A stretch of DNA of 37,780 nt from an uncultured Verrucomicrobiota bacterium. Its GTDB lineage: Bacteria > Verrucomicrobiota > Verrucomicrobiia > Opitutales > Opitutaceae. The translations under genes and the position numbers were made by a program. Positions within the stretch are counted from its first letter, which is position 1. Each line of letters starts with the position of its first letter. The notes under the pieces were generated by a model that saw only the letters and a list, made by a program, of their open reading frames with translations, made no database searches and was not told the origin of the DNA. Positions 1-8,700 of this stretch are shown here, piece by piece. The stretch is taken from positions 1 through 37,780 of the forward strand of contig CAJCBL010000363.1 in assembly GCA_903960515.1 (NCBI GenBank), written 5' to 3'.

Positions 1-12
1 ACACGGCTCTGA

Positions 13-45
13 ACACTCTTTCCCTACACGACGCTCTTCCGATCT
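13..45 (+). other. Illumina adapter remnant at contig end
   Basis: These 33 bases match the standard Illumina read-1 sequencing primer/adapter exactly, ending in GCTCTTCCGATCT. They are not genomic. The twelve bases before them (1-12) cannot be trusted as genomic either. Real sequence seems to begin at 46, where an open reading frame on the minus strand is cut off. Confidence 0.97.
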
Positions 46-232
46 CCAGTCCTCGCAGCGTAGCCCCGTAGGAGGGAGCCGGAGCCGGGAAAAGGATACC
101 TGGCGAGATCCAGCGCGCCCCTACGCAAACCAGCGCGTAGAGCACGGCCAATACCGCGAGCACTCGCAGCAGCGAGCCGGCGCCCCGGCGCAAAGCGCCG
201 GGCTTGGGTACGGGCGTTTCGATAGGGGCCAT
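46..232 (-). CDS. Partial membrane-anchored protein, possibly alpha/beta hydrolase (C-terminus missing)
   Basis: Reading the minus strand from the ATG at 232 gives 62 residues with no stop before the adapter junction. The start is MAPIETPVPKP, followed by a basic stretch and one hydrophobic segment (about residues 20-40, SLLRVLAVLAVLYALVCVGA), then RWISPGILFPAPAPSYGATL. A single N-terminal anchor followed by a short 'LFPAPAPSY' stretch is typical of membrane-anchored alpha/beta hydrolases of the S33 type. That assignment is inference, because the catalytic part lies outside the window. It follows hisS on the same strand by 90 bp, and an inverted repeat sits between them. The frame is too short and truncated to be certain, but the composition is convincingly that of a membrane anchor. 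Confidence 0.5.
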
Positions 233-263
233 CAATCTTTCGTGTTCCGTTTTCTCCGCCAAG

Positions 264-310
264 TAGGGCCGGTCTTCGACCGGCCACGGCCCAGTCGAAG
301 ACTGGACCTA
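264..310. repeat. Long imperfect palindrome made of two small hairpins
   Basis: Two perfect hairpins lie side by side: GGCCGGTC-TTC-GACCGGCC (267-285) and CCAGTC-GAA-GACTGG (291-305). The right half (288-310) is also close to the reverse complement of the left half (264-285), so the whole block is one larger imperfect palindrome. It sits between the hisS stop and the next gene on the minus strand. It may be a terminator/attenuator without a T-tract or a dispersed palindromic repeat. Confidence 0.6.
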
Positions 311-322
311 CCCCGGCCGGGC

Positions 323-1654
323 TCAGGTGTTGCCCAGAAACTCGCCCACCGCCTGTAGCAGATGGTCGTGGCGTATCTCCCGTTCGGTGGCGTCGGCGAG
401 CAGCTTCATCTTCACTGCGCCGCGAGCGAGCTCGTCGCCGCCATAGATGATAGCCAGGCGCGCCTTGTGCTGGTCGGCCTGCTTGAACTGTTTGCCAAAG
501 CCGGCGTCCTTGAGCGGATACTCCACCCGGTAGCCGGCGGCGCGCAGCGCGCGGATGTCGGCCAGCGCGGTCTTGCGCTCGGCCGGGCCACCGATGATGC
601 AGAAGATGTCGGGCGCCTGCACCAGAGTGGGCAGGAGATTCTTCGACTTGAGCATCTCGCTGATGACGACGTCGCCGATGGCGAAACCGGCCGCGGGCAG
701 GTCGGGACCGCCGAGTTTCTTGACGAGGTTGTTGTAGCGCCCGCCTCCGGCGATCGCGCGGAATTCCCCGCTGCGGTCGAAGGCTTCGAATACAAACCCG
801 GTGTAGTAGGCCAGCCCGCGCACGACGCCGAGGTCCACCTCAATGAAAGCGCCCAGCCCCATCGCGGCGAGGCCGTCGAGCAGAGTGCGCCAATCGGCCA
901 GACGGGCGGAGAGGGCTTCGGCAGCCGGGCCACCGGCGCCGGTCACGGGCGCGAGGCGCTGCTCAAGGGCGGCCAGGGAGTTGATCTTGGTGAAGGATAC
1001 GATCTCGGCGCGCTTCTCGGCGGAGAGCGGCCCGTGTTTCTCCTCGAAGAACTTGAAGGCGTCGTCGCCCTGTTTCTCGAGCCGGTCGATCGTGCCCAGA
1101 ACGTCGGGCACCTGCGCCTCGGTGTATCCGATGGCCTGCAGATAGAAGAACCAGAGGTTGCGATCGCTCAGGCGTATGAAGAAGTCGCGCTCAGTGAGCC
1201 CGGTGGCGGACACGCAGGCGATGAGCAGGGCGATGAGCTCCACCTCGGCCTCGGGGCCGGTCTCGCCCAGCAGATCGGCATTGAACTGGAAGAAGGCGCG
1301 CAGGCGGCCCTTCTGGGCCCGCTCGTAGCGGTAGTGCTCGCCGATGTTGAACCACTTGATCGGGCGCCTCAGCGCGCCGGCTCGCTCGCCCACCATGCGG
1401 CACAGCGTAGGAGTCATCTCCGGACGCAGGGAGACCTCGCGCCCTCCCTTGTCGGTGAAGCAGAATAGCTGTTGCTCGATCTCCTCGCCCGACTTCGCCT
1501 TGTAGAGTTCGAGCGGCTCGAGCACGGGCCCGTCGAACTCCTGGAAGTTGGAGGCCACGGCAGCCTGCCGCCAAAGCCTGAACAAGTGGTTACGCCGGGC
1601 GGTTTCCTCGGGATAGAACTCCCGGAACCCCGGCAGGGTCTGGAACTGGGCCAT
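323..1654 (-). CDS. hisS: Histidine--tRNA ligase
   Basis: Class II aminoacyl-tRNA synthetase that charges tRNA-His with histidine in the cytoplasm. The 443 residues match the usual bacterial length. The N-terminus (LPGFREFYPEE) starts the catalytic domain. Motif 2 is seen as RYERAQKGRLRAFFQFNAD. The two histidine-specific boxes are LVRGLAYYTGFVFE and GGRYNNL. Motif 3 reads GFAIGDVVISEML rather than the common GF-x-x-G-ER form. Similar GDVV forms occur in HisRS of several other phyla and in plastids, so this is a lineage variant rather than a dead site. A C-terminal anticodon-binding domain (PDIFCIIGG onward) is intact. It lies 18 bp downstream of the HU-like gene on the same strand, which suggests co-transcription from the promoter near 2080-2107. 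No Shine-Dalgarno is evident. Confidence 0.97.
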   Translation of the reverse strand: MAQFQTLPGFREFYPEETARRNHLFRLWRQAAVASNFQEFDGPVLEPLELYKAKSGEEIEQQLFCFTDKGGREVSLRPEMTPTLCRMVGERAGALRRPIKWFNIGEHYRYERAQKGRLRAFFQFNADLLGETGPEAEVELIALLIACVSATGLTERDFFIRLSDRNLWFFYLQAIGYTEAQVPDVLGTIDRLEKQGDDAFKFFEEKHGPLSAEKRAEIVSFTKINSLAALEQRLAPVTGAGGPAAEALSARLADWRTLLDGLAAMGLGAFIEVDLGVVRGLAYYTGFVFEAFDRSGEFRAIAGGGRYNNLVKKLGGPDLPAAGFAIGDVVISEMLKSKNLLPTLVQAPDIFCIIGGPAERKTALADIRALRAAGYRVEYPLKDAGFGKQFKQADQHKARLAIIYGGDELARGAVKMKLLADATEREIRHDHLLQAVGEFLGNT

Positions 1655-1672
1655 GTAGAGGCGAAGCGGGGC

Positions 1673-2032
1673 TCAGGCGACGGGCGGGGTAAGCGGGGCG
1701 GCCGGGGGCACGATGCCGCGCTTGTCCACCTTGCTCAGCTCGATCTTCTTGAGCTTGGCCTTCAAAATCTTGCCCGACTTGAACTTCACCACCGCGCGGG
1801 TGGGGATGATGACCTCGGTCTCGGGCTTGTTCGGGTTGCGGCCGATACGCGCCTTGCGTACCTGCACCTCCAGCACGCCGAAGTTGCGCAGCTCTACATT
1901 GCGGCCCGAGGCGAGCGCATCCTGGATGATATCCAGGGCCATCTGCACAGACTGCTGCACTTCCTTCTGGGGGAAGCCGGTCTTCTCGTAAATTTCCAGA
2001 ACGATATCGCGCTTGGTGAGGTTGTTGGACAT
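1673..2032 (-). CDS. HU/IHF-family DNA-bending protein
   Basis: A small basic nucleoid protein that binds and bends DNA as a dimer. The 119 residues begin with SNNLTKRDIVLEIYEKTG, the helical dimerisation part. They continue into the family signature GRNVELRNFGVLEVQ and the DNA-binding arm RKARIGRNPNKP, which holds the conserved RNP that intercalates into DNA. After the core (about residue 92) there is a lysine-rich tail (KLKKIELSKVDKRG) ending in a proline/alanine stretch, making it longer than the roughly 90-residue standard. It cannot be assigned to HU or IHF from sequence alone. A weak Shine-Dalgarno (AGGAAA) lies upstream of the ATG. It is transcribed divergently from the ClpX-like gene and is probably followed by hisS in one transcript. 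Confidence 0.93.
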   Translation of the reverse strand: MSNNLTKRDIVLEIYEKTGFPQKEVQQSVQMALDIIQDALASGRNVELRNFGVLEVQVRKARIGRNPNKPETEVIIPTRAVVKFKSGKILKAKLKKIELSKVDKRGIVPPAAPLTPPVA

Positions 2033-2077
2033 GGTGTGTTTCCTGTAAGGGAAAATTGGTCGGTTAGAAGCTGAGTT

Positions 2078-2107
2078 AAGCTATTGCTGGACGTCATTTT
2101 GCGTCAA
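2078..2107 (-). promoter_or_regulatory. Candidate sigma-70 promoter for the HU-hisS transcript
   Basis: On the minus strand, TTGACG (2102-2107) is followed 18 bp later by TAGCTT (2078-2083), about 45 bp before the HU-like ATG. The -35 element matches the consensus well; the -10 is weak. The 100-bp gap between the divergent HU and ClpX-like genes must hold promoters for both. Confidence 0.4.
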
Positions 2108-2131
2108 CCCGAAAGCCGGCCCCATCATCCC

Positions 2132-3745
2132 ATGAGCGATCAAGGCCCCAAGAATCCGTTCGAGGAACTCGAACACAAGGTGCAGGAACTCCTCAACGAC
2201 CCGCAGGTGCAGGCCTCCATGCGCTCCATGATGGCCGGCTCCCGCCCCCCGCCCCAGCCCTCCGCCGGCCCCCCGAAAGGCCCACCCTCCCCCGGCGCGG
2301 AATCCGCCGAAGCCCTTCGCCGTATCCGCGCCTTCAACCTGCGGCCGCGGGAGGTCCGCGACCACCTCGACCGCTTCGTCATCCGCCAGGACGAGGCCAA
2401 GAAGATCCTCTCGGTGGCCATCTGCGACCACTACAACCATGTGCGCCAGTGCCTGGACTCCCCCGACCTGCGCGAACGCGAGTACGCCAAGCAGAACATC
2501 GTAATCCTCGGGCCCACCGGCGTGGGCAAGACCTACCTGATGCGCTGCATCGCCAAGCTCATCGGCGTGCCCTTCGTGAAGGCCGACGCCACCAAGTTCT
2601 CCGAGACCGGCTACGTGGGTGGCGATGTGGACGATCTGGTGCGCGATCTCGTGAAAGCCGCCGAGGGCGACGTAGAGCTGGCCCAATACGGCATCATCTA
2701 TCTCGACGAGGTCGACAAGATCGCCGCCGCCCAAAATTTCCTCGGCGGGCGCGATGTCTCCGGCCGCGGGGTACAGGTAAACCTGCTCAAGCTCATGGAG
2801 GAAACCGACGTGAGCCTGCACAGCCAGACCGACCTCCTCGGCCAGATGCAGGCGATGATGGAGATGCAGCGCGGAGGCAAACCCCGACCCGCCACAATCA
2901 ATACCCGCCATATCCTCTTCATCGTGAGCGGCGCCTTCGACAAACTCTCCGACCAGGTGAAACGCCGCGTGCAAAGCACCTCCATCGGCTTCGGCGCCGC
3001 CCAAGCCTCGGGGCGCACCGAGAGCGACTACCTCGCCTTGGTCACCAGCCAGGATTTCATCGCCTACGGCTTCGAGCCCGAGTTTGTCGGGCGCCTGCCC
3101 GTGCGCATCGCCTGCCAACCCCTCACGGCCGACGACCTCGAGCAGATCCTGCTCACCTCAGAAGGCAGCATCCTGCAACAATACCGCGCCGACTTCGCCG
3201 GCTACGGCATCGACTTTGAAATCGGCCGCGCCGCCATCCGCGAGATCGCCCTGCGTGCCCAGGCAGAAAATACCGGTGCCCGCGGACTTATGACAGTGCT
3301 CGAGCGCATCTTCCGGGGCTTCAAGTTCGAGCTGCCCTCCACCGCCATCAAGACCTTCGCCATAGACCCGGCCGCGGTGGCCGATCCGGCCGCCTCGCTC
3401 CACCACCTGCTGCGCGAAAACGCCGAACGCCAACACGATGTACTGAGGGCGGAGATCACCGCCTTCGCCACCCGCTTCCGCCAGGAACACGGCTTCGACC
3501 TGCTCTTTGCCGACGACGCCGTGAGCGCGCTCATCGACGCCAGCCTGGCCGCCGACAAGACAATCCGCGCCCTGTGCGAGGAGAGGTTCCGGGATTTCCA
3601 CCACGGCTTGAAACTGGTCGCCCGCAACACCGGCCGCACCCAGTTCCCCATCACCCGCGATGTAGTGGCGGCACCCGACAAGGTCCTCAGCGTCTGGGTG
3701 GTGGAGAGCTTCCGACTCGCCCGCGCCGCCGAGGGCCTTGCGTAG
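2132..3745 (+). CDS. ClpX-like AAA+ unfoldase lacking the zinc-binding domain
   Basis: The 537-residue protein (ATG at 2132; an in-frame TTG at 2084 is possible but less likely) is an AAA+ ATPase of the ClpX group. Walker A is GPTGVGKT (127-134), the pore loop GYVG is at 160-163, Walker B has LDEVDK with D192/E193, and sensor 2 reads GARGL. The loop IGFGA (IGF at 285-287) matches the element by which ClpX docks onto ClpP. The N-terminal Cys4 zinc finger of canonical ClpX is absent; residues 1-75 are a proline-rich segment after a short helix (FEELEHKVQELL). A C-terminal extension of about 120 residues follows the AAA+ small domain. It probably unfolds substrates for ClpP with different adaptor specificity. 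No clpP is nearby. No Shine-Dalgarno; the leader ends CCCATG. Confidence 0.88.
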   Translation: MSDQGPKNPFEELEHKVQELLNDPQVQASMRSMMAGSRPPPQPSAGPPKGPPSPGAESAEALRRIRAFNLRPREVRDHLDRFVIRQDEAKKILSVAICDHYNHVRQCLDSPDLREREYAKQNIVILGPTGVGKTYLMRCIAKLIGVPFVKADATKFSETGYVGGDVDDLVRDLVKAAEGDVELAQYGIIYLDEVDKIAAAQNFLGGRDVSGRGVQVNLLKLMEETDVSLHSQTDLLGQMQAMMEMQRGGKPRPATINTRHILFIVSGAFDKLSDQVKRRVQSTSIGFGAAQASGRTESDYLALVTSQDFIAYGFEPEFVGRLPVRIACQPLTADDLEQILLTSEGSILQQYRADFAGYGIDFEIGRAAIREIALRAQAENTGARGLMTVLERIFRGFKFELPSTAIKTFAIDPAAVADPAASLHHLLRENAERQHDVLRAEITAFATRFRQEHGFDLLFADDAVSALIDASLAADKTIRALCEERFRDFHHGLKLVARNTGRTQFPITRDVVAAPDKVLSVWVVESFRLARAAEGLA

Positions 3746-3945
3746 GGGTGGGAAAAATATCCGGGCGAAAGGGCATCACGTAAGCCCTTGCCACACCGTT
3801 GCATAGCGGGGCACCGGGCTGCGACTGCAGCCCCTCCCCAACTGCCACTGGAAAAAATACCCGTTCCGACTAGCCTAGGCGCCCCATCGCAGAATCGCCC
3901 CCGCCCGGTGAGCAAACTCGGCCGGCCCAGAGAGAAAGTTACGCC

Positions 3946-5655
3946 ATGCCAAAGATGGACCACGCTACGCTAACCGCCAAAGAACTACACAGCCGCGCCG
4001 AAGCCTGCTGGCTGCAACGCCAGGTGCCAGACGCCCCCACTCGCTCCAACGCCGACAACCTCCAACTCATCCATGACCTGGAGGTCCACCAAATCGAACT
4101 GGAGTTGCAGGGTGCCGAACTGGAGCGCACCCGGGCCGAGATGGAAGTGGCTCTGGCAAAGATCACCGACCTCTTTGATTTCGCCCCGGTGGGCTACATG
4201 ACCCTCGATCCCAACGCCGGTATCAGCGAAGCCAACTTGGCCGCTGCCAGCCTGCTGGGTTTTGAGCGGCCCCAGTTGGCCAATCGCTCTTTCCGCTCGT
4301 TCGTGGCCGCCAAGGATCTCCCGGTCTTCGCGGGGTTCCTCCAGCGGGTATTCACGGGCAATGGCCGGGAGCATTGCGAGGTGGCGCTGGTGGTGGACGG
4401 AAGAGCAGAATGCGAGGTGGAGATGGAGGCCGTAGCCTCCGAATCGGGACGCAACTGCAAGCTCGCCCTTAGCGACGTCACCGAGCGCAAACGCGCCGCC
4501 GAGGACCGGCTGATACTCAGCAAACTGGAATCCACCGGCATTCTGGCCGGCGGCATCGCCCACGATTTCAACAACCTGCTCACCTCCCTCGTGCTCAACC
4601 TCGATCTGGCCCAGACTCTGGGCCCGCCCGACGGGGAGATCGCTCGCTGCCTTGAGGAGGTGAAGAAGACCGCCTTCATGGCGCGCAGCCTCACCCAGCA
4701 ACTGCTGACGTTTTCAAAGGGCGGCGCCCCCATCCTGAAAATCACACCACTCAAAGAGGTGATCCGGGAATCGGTGCGGCCGGCCTTAAGCGGATCGTCG
4801 GTGGGCTGCGATTTCGCCCTGGCCGAGGATCTGTGGCCGGTGAAGGCCGACCCCGGGCAGATCAGCCAGGTTTTGCGTAACCTGGTGATGAATGCCCGAG
4901 AGGCCCTGCCGGAGGGCGGAGTAGTCGGTATCCGCGCCGAAAACGTGGTGCGCCGCTCCCCCGGTATGCCCGCCCTGCCCCCCGGCGGCTACGTGCGGGT
5001 AAGCGTTATCGACCACGGCGTGGGTATCCCCCCCGAGAATCTCCCGCTGGTCTTCGACCCCTATTTCTCGACCAAGCAGCGGGGCACCTGCAAGGGCATG
5101 GGGCTCGGGCTCACGATCTGCCACACCATCATCAAAAAGCACGGGGGCGCGATGGCCGTGAGGTCCACCCCCGGCCAAGGGAGCACCTTCGAGATCTACC
5201 TGCCCGCCGCCACGGCAGCAGTCGCAGTGGATCCAGCCGCCCCGCCTACGGCCAGCCTCACTCGTCGCAGAATTCTGGTGATGGACGACGAGGAGAAGCT
5301 GCTGACGGTATTCGCAAAGACCCTCCGCAAGCTGGGCCACGAGGTGGAGATGGTGGAGAACGGGCAATCGGCCATAGCCGCCTTCACGGCTGCCGGAGCG
5401 GCGCAGCGGCCCTTCGACCTGGTGTTCCTGGACTTGACGATCCGCAACGGCCTAGGCGGCCGGGAGGTCATCCAGGCCCTGCGCCAGATCAATCCCGCCG
5501 TAAAGGCCATCGTGATGAGCGGCTATGCCGACGATCCCGCAGTGGAGAACCACCGCCGCTACGGTTTCGACGCCGCCATGGTGAAGCCCTTCGACCTAGG
5601 GCGTATTCAGGAGGTGCTCAAGGCGATGACGGGGCCGGTGTCAGGGCCGGCCTAG
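3946..5655 (+). CDS. Hybrid histidine kinase: PAS, HisKA, HATPase, receiver
   Basis: A soluble two-component hybrid kinase of 569 residues with no signal peptide or membrane segment. A helical N-terminus (about 40-72) leads into a PAS domain (about 73-180, FDFAPVGYMTLDPN onward). The phosphoacceptor is H206 in GGIAHDFNNLL. The ATPase domain has the N box (NLVMNAREALPEGG), G1 (DHGVGIPPE) and G2 (GMGLGLTICHTI). A receiver domain follows a short linker, with DDE near its start, phospho-acceptor D496 in LVFLDLT and the conserved lysine in VKPFD. An AGAGAGAAAG purine run lies just upstream as a likely ribosome site. The next gene is a larger paralogue, and both share unusual receiver details (LDLTI-x-GLGG and HRRYGF). 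No cognate DNA-binding regulator is adjacent, so output may pass through an unlinked phosphotransfer protein. Confidence 0.93.
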   Translation: MPKMDHATLTAKELHSRAEACWLQRQVPDAPTRSNADNLQLIHDLEVHQIELELQGAELERTRAEMEVALAKITDLFDFAPVGYMTLDPNAGISEANLAAASLLGFERPQLANRSFRSFVAAKDLPVFAGFLQRVFTGNGREHCEVALVVDGRAECEVEMEAVASESGRNCKLALSDVTERKRAAEDRLILSKLESTGILAGGIAHDFNNLLTSLVLNLDLAQTLGPPDGEIARCLEEVKKTAFMARSLTQQLLTFSKGGAPILKITPLKEVIRESVRPALSGSSVGCDFALAEDLWPVKADPGQISQVLRNLVMNAREALPEGGVVGIRAENVVRRSPGMPALPPGGYVRVSVIDHGVGIPPENLPLVFDPYFSTKQRGTCKGMGLGLTICHTIIKKHGGAMAVRSTPGQGSTFEIYLPAATAAVAVDPAAPPTASLTRRRILVMDDEEKLLTVFAKTLRKLGHEVEMVENGQSAIAAFTAAGAAQRPFDLVFLDLTIRNGLGGREVIQALRQINPAVKAIVMSGYADDPAVENHRRYGFDAAMVKPFDLGRIQEVLKAMTGPVSGPA

Positions 5656-5767
5656 CGGCGTTGTGGTTTCGTGGCGCGAAATCCTCAAAACTAGCCAACA
5701 AGTCCTCGCCACCCCGGAGGGAAACCGCATCGTGGAGCCGCCCCGCCCCTTAGTGCGAGGGTTCTCC

Positions 5768-8700
5768 ATGCCTGCCCTCCACCCGCTCATCCACCTGCTC
5801 GCTCGCGCACTTCCACTCGCGGCCTTGATCGTGATCGGATCGCCCGCACCGGCTCGGGCCGTGCCCGCTGCGGCGGCGCCCGGGGCGGCGGCAATCACCT
5901 CGATCATTCAGTATCAGGAACTCCCCACCGAGGCCAAGCAGCGACCCGCCACCTTCCGCTTCGAGTGCGATGTCACCTACTACGACTCCGAGTTGAACCT
6001 GCTCTGGGTGCAGGATGGCGAGTCGGCAGCCCAAATCGTCCCCGGGCCCCGGCCACTGCCCATCCAGCCCGGCCAGCGTATTCTCGTCACCGGCACCCAT
6101 CCGCCCGGCAGCGACCTCTCTTTCGCCAACGCCTCCTTCCAGGTTGTCGCATTGGCCTCGCCGGCCCCGCTGGCCACCGAGAACCGCCTCGAGCAAACCA
6201 GCCTCCTCAACAACCGCCTGGTCACCGTCGAAGCCATCGTCGACCGCCTCGCACCGCCCAGCAACGGCCGCCAGCAGTACCTGCTTTCGGTGGAGGGGCG
6301 CCCCGCCTCTGCTTGGCTGCGCCTGGCCCCCGGCCAGAAGGCACCGGACCTCACCAACACCCGCGTGCGTTTCACCGGAGTGTACAACTCCAGCCGCGAG
6401 CCCAACGGCGGCCCCGCCAGCCTCTCGCTCATGGTCTCTTCCGCCGAGCGCCTGCTGGTGCTCAGCCCGCTCAAGACAGACCCCCGCTTCGAACTGCCGC
6501 GCACCCCGATCGACCGGCTCAACGACTGCCCCCCCAACACCTTGGTCCACCTCATGGGCGTCTCCAGCGGAGGCACCCCCGGACATTCGATACAGTTGCG
6601 CGACAGCTCCGGCCAGATCGAGCTCCTCACCGCCCAGACTCTCGCCGGAGCTGTAGGCACACCAGTAGAAGCCATCGGTTATCCGCGCGTCTCGGGTTCC
6701 AGTTGGCAACTGGCCAACGCCGTCTATCGCCCCATCGCACGCCCCGACAACCAGCTTGTCGCTCCGACCTCCATCCCACCACTACTCCTCGCCGCCCAGG
6801 TGAGCGCACTCCCCGCCTCCGACGCCACCGCAGCACATCCGGTGCGTCTCACTGGCGTGGTAACATGGTCCCACCCCGAGTCCCCCCTCCTCTATATCCA
6901 GGACTCCACCGGCGGCCTCTGCGTGCGCCGGCCCCCCAACGAGGCCATCCCCAGCCAACCGGGCCAGCGTATCGAGATACACGGCAGCACCGCGATGGGC
7001 CAGTTTGCCCCGACTGTGGAAGCCTCCGGAATCGTAGGCCTTGGAGCGGCACCACTGCCTTCGCCCAAAGCGGTCTCGCTCGACCACGCGCTGACGGGGG
7101 CGGAGGAAGCCGAAAGGCTGGAATTGAGCGGCTATGTGCGAGCGATTCGCCGCGAGGGCCAATGGGCCACCTTGGAACTCGCCACCGCCGCTGGCGACTT
7201 CACCGCAAAGGTCGCCACCAGCGAAGACCTCACCAGGGTCGCCGATTCTGTGGTACGCCTCACCGGAGTTTGCAGCGCCAGCGCCAACGAGCAGCGCCAG
7301 CTCCAATCCGTCACCCTCTGGCTGGCCGACCCCGCCGCGATCGAAATCACCGAAGCGGCCCCGGCGGACAATTTTGACCGCCCCCTGCGCGACATCGCCA
7401 GCCTCGGCCGCTACGGCTCGATCCAGACCTACGAACACCGCATCAAGGTCCGGGGCACCGTCACCCACCACACCCCTGGAGTGTCCATCCAGATTATCGA
7501 GGCAGGGGCGCCGCTGCTCGTGCTCAGCCGCGATCCCGCCCCGCTCAAACAGGGCGACCAGATCGAAGCGGTCGGTTTCCTCGGGCGCCATGGCCGGCGC
7601 CTGGCGTTGCGCGAGGCGTATGTCCGAAAGTCAGGTACAGCACCACTACCCTCACCGCTCACCATGGTCTCGGCCGACCAGCTCCGCCCCGCTTTCGTGG
7701 GCCGGCTCGTGCAGCTCGACGGCCAGCTCATCGCCACAGCCGCCGCCGGCCGCAAGCTGCGCCTCACCATCCAGTCTGAAAGCGGCCTCTTCGAGGCCTA
7801 CCTGCGCACCGCTGCCCCCAACAACTCCGCCGCCCCCCCCTGGCCCACGGGAAGCACACTCTCGCTCACTGGGGTATACGATCTCCAATACGACGCCTAC
7901 GGCCAACCCAACCTGGTACAGCTCCACCTCCAAGATGCTGCAAACGTAACGCTGCTGCAGCGCCCCCCGTGGCTGGACCGCGGGCGCATCCTCACCCTCG
8001 CCTCCGTGCTCGCCCTTGGCATTCTGCTGGTCTCCCTCTGGGGGGCTACACTGCGCCAGCGCGTGCGCCGCCAGACCGACCAGATCCGCCGCCAACTCGA
8101 GCGCGAGTCGCTCATGGAAGCCGAGCTGCAGCGCACCTCCAAGCTGGAATCCCTCGGCCTGCTGGCCGGCGGCATAGCACACGATTTCAACAACCTCCTC
8201 ACTGTAGTGAAGGGCAACCTCTCGCTCGTAGGCCTCGACCCCGGGCTGCAGCCCGACTCTGCGGCATGCCTGCGCGATGCCGACAAGGCGATCAGCCGCT
8301 CGCGCGACCTCACGATGCAGCTGCTCACCTTTGCCAAGGGCGGCGATCCCGTCCGTACCGCCGTGGCCTTGGCCGACATTGTGCAGGAGACCACCCGCTT
8401 CGCTCTGCACGGATCCCCCGTGCGGGCCGAATTCGCCCTCGCCCCGGATCTCTGGCCAGCCCAGGTCGACAAGGGCCAGATCGGCCAGGTGGTGCAAAAC
8501 ATCGTGATCAACGCTGCCCAGGCACTACCCCAGGGCGGCCGCATCCATATCGCTCTCACCAACGAAACCGTGCCCGCTGGCGACCTCCTCCTGGCCGCCG
8601 GCCGCTACCTGCGGCTCACACTCTCCGACAACGGCCCCGGCATCGCCCCGGAGGCTCTGCCCCACATCTTCGACCCCTATTTCACAACCAAGAAAACCGG

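Noticed and set aside
2081-3118. 345-codon frame antisense to the ClpX-like gene
   Set aside because: Shadow of the real gene, with no domain and a compositional pattern typical of antisense GC-rich frames.
5663-5767. Upstream GTG start for the large kinase
   Set aside because: It would bury the signal peptide 35 residues inside; the ATG at 5768 has a proper ribosome site.
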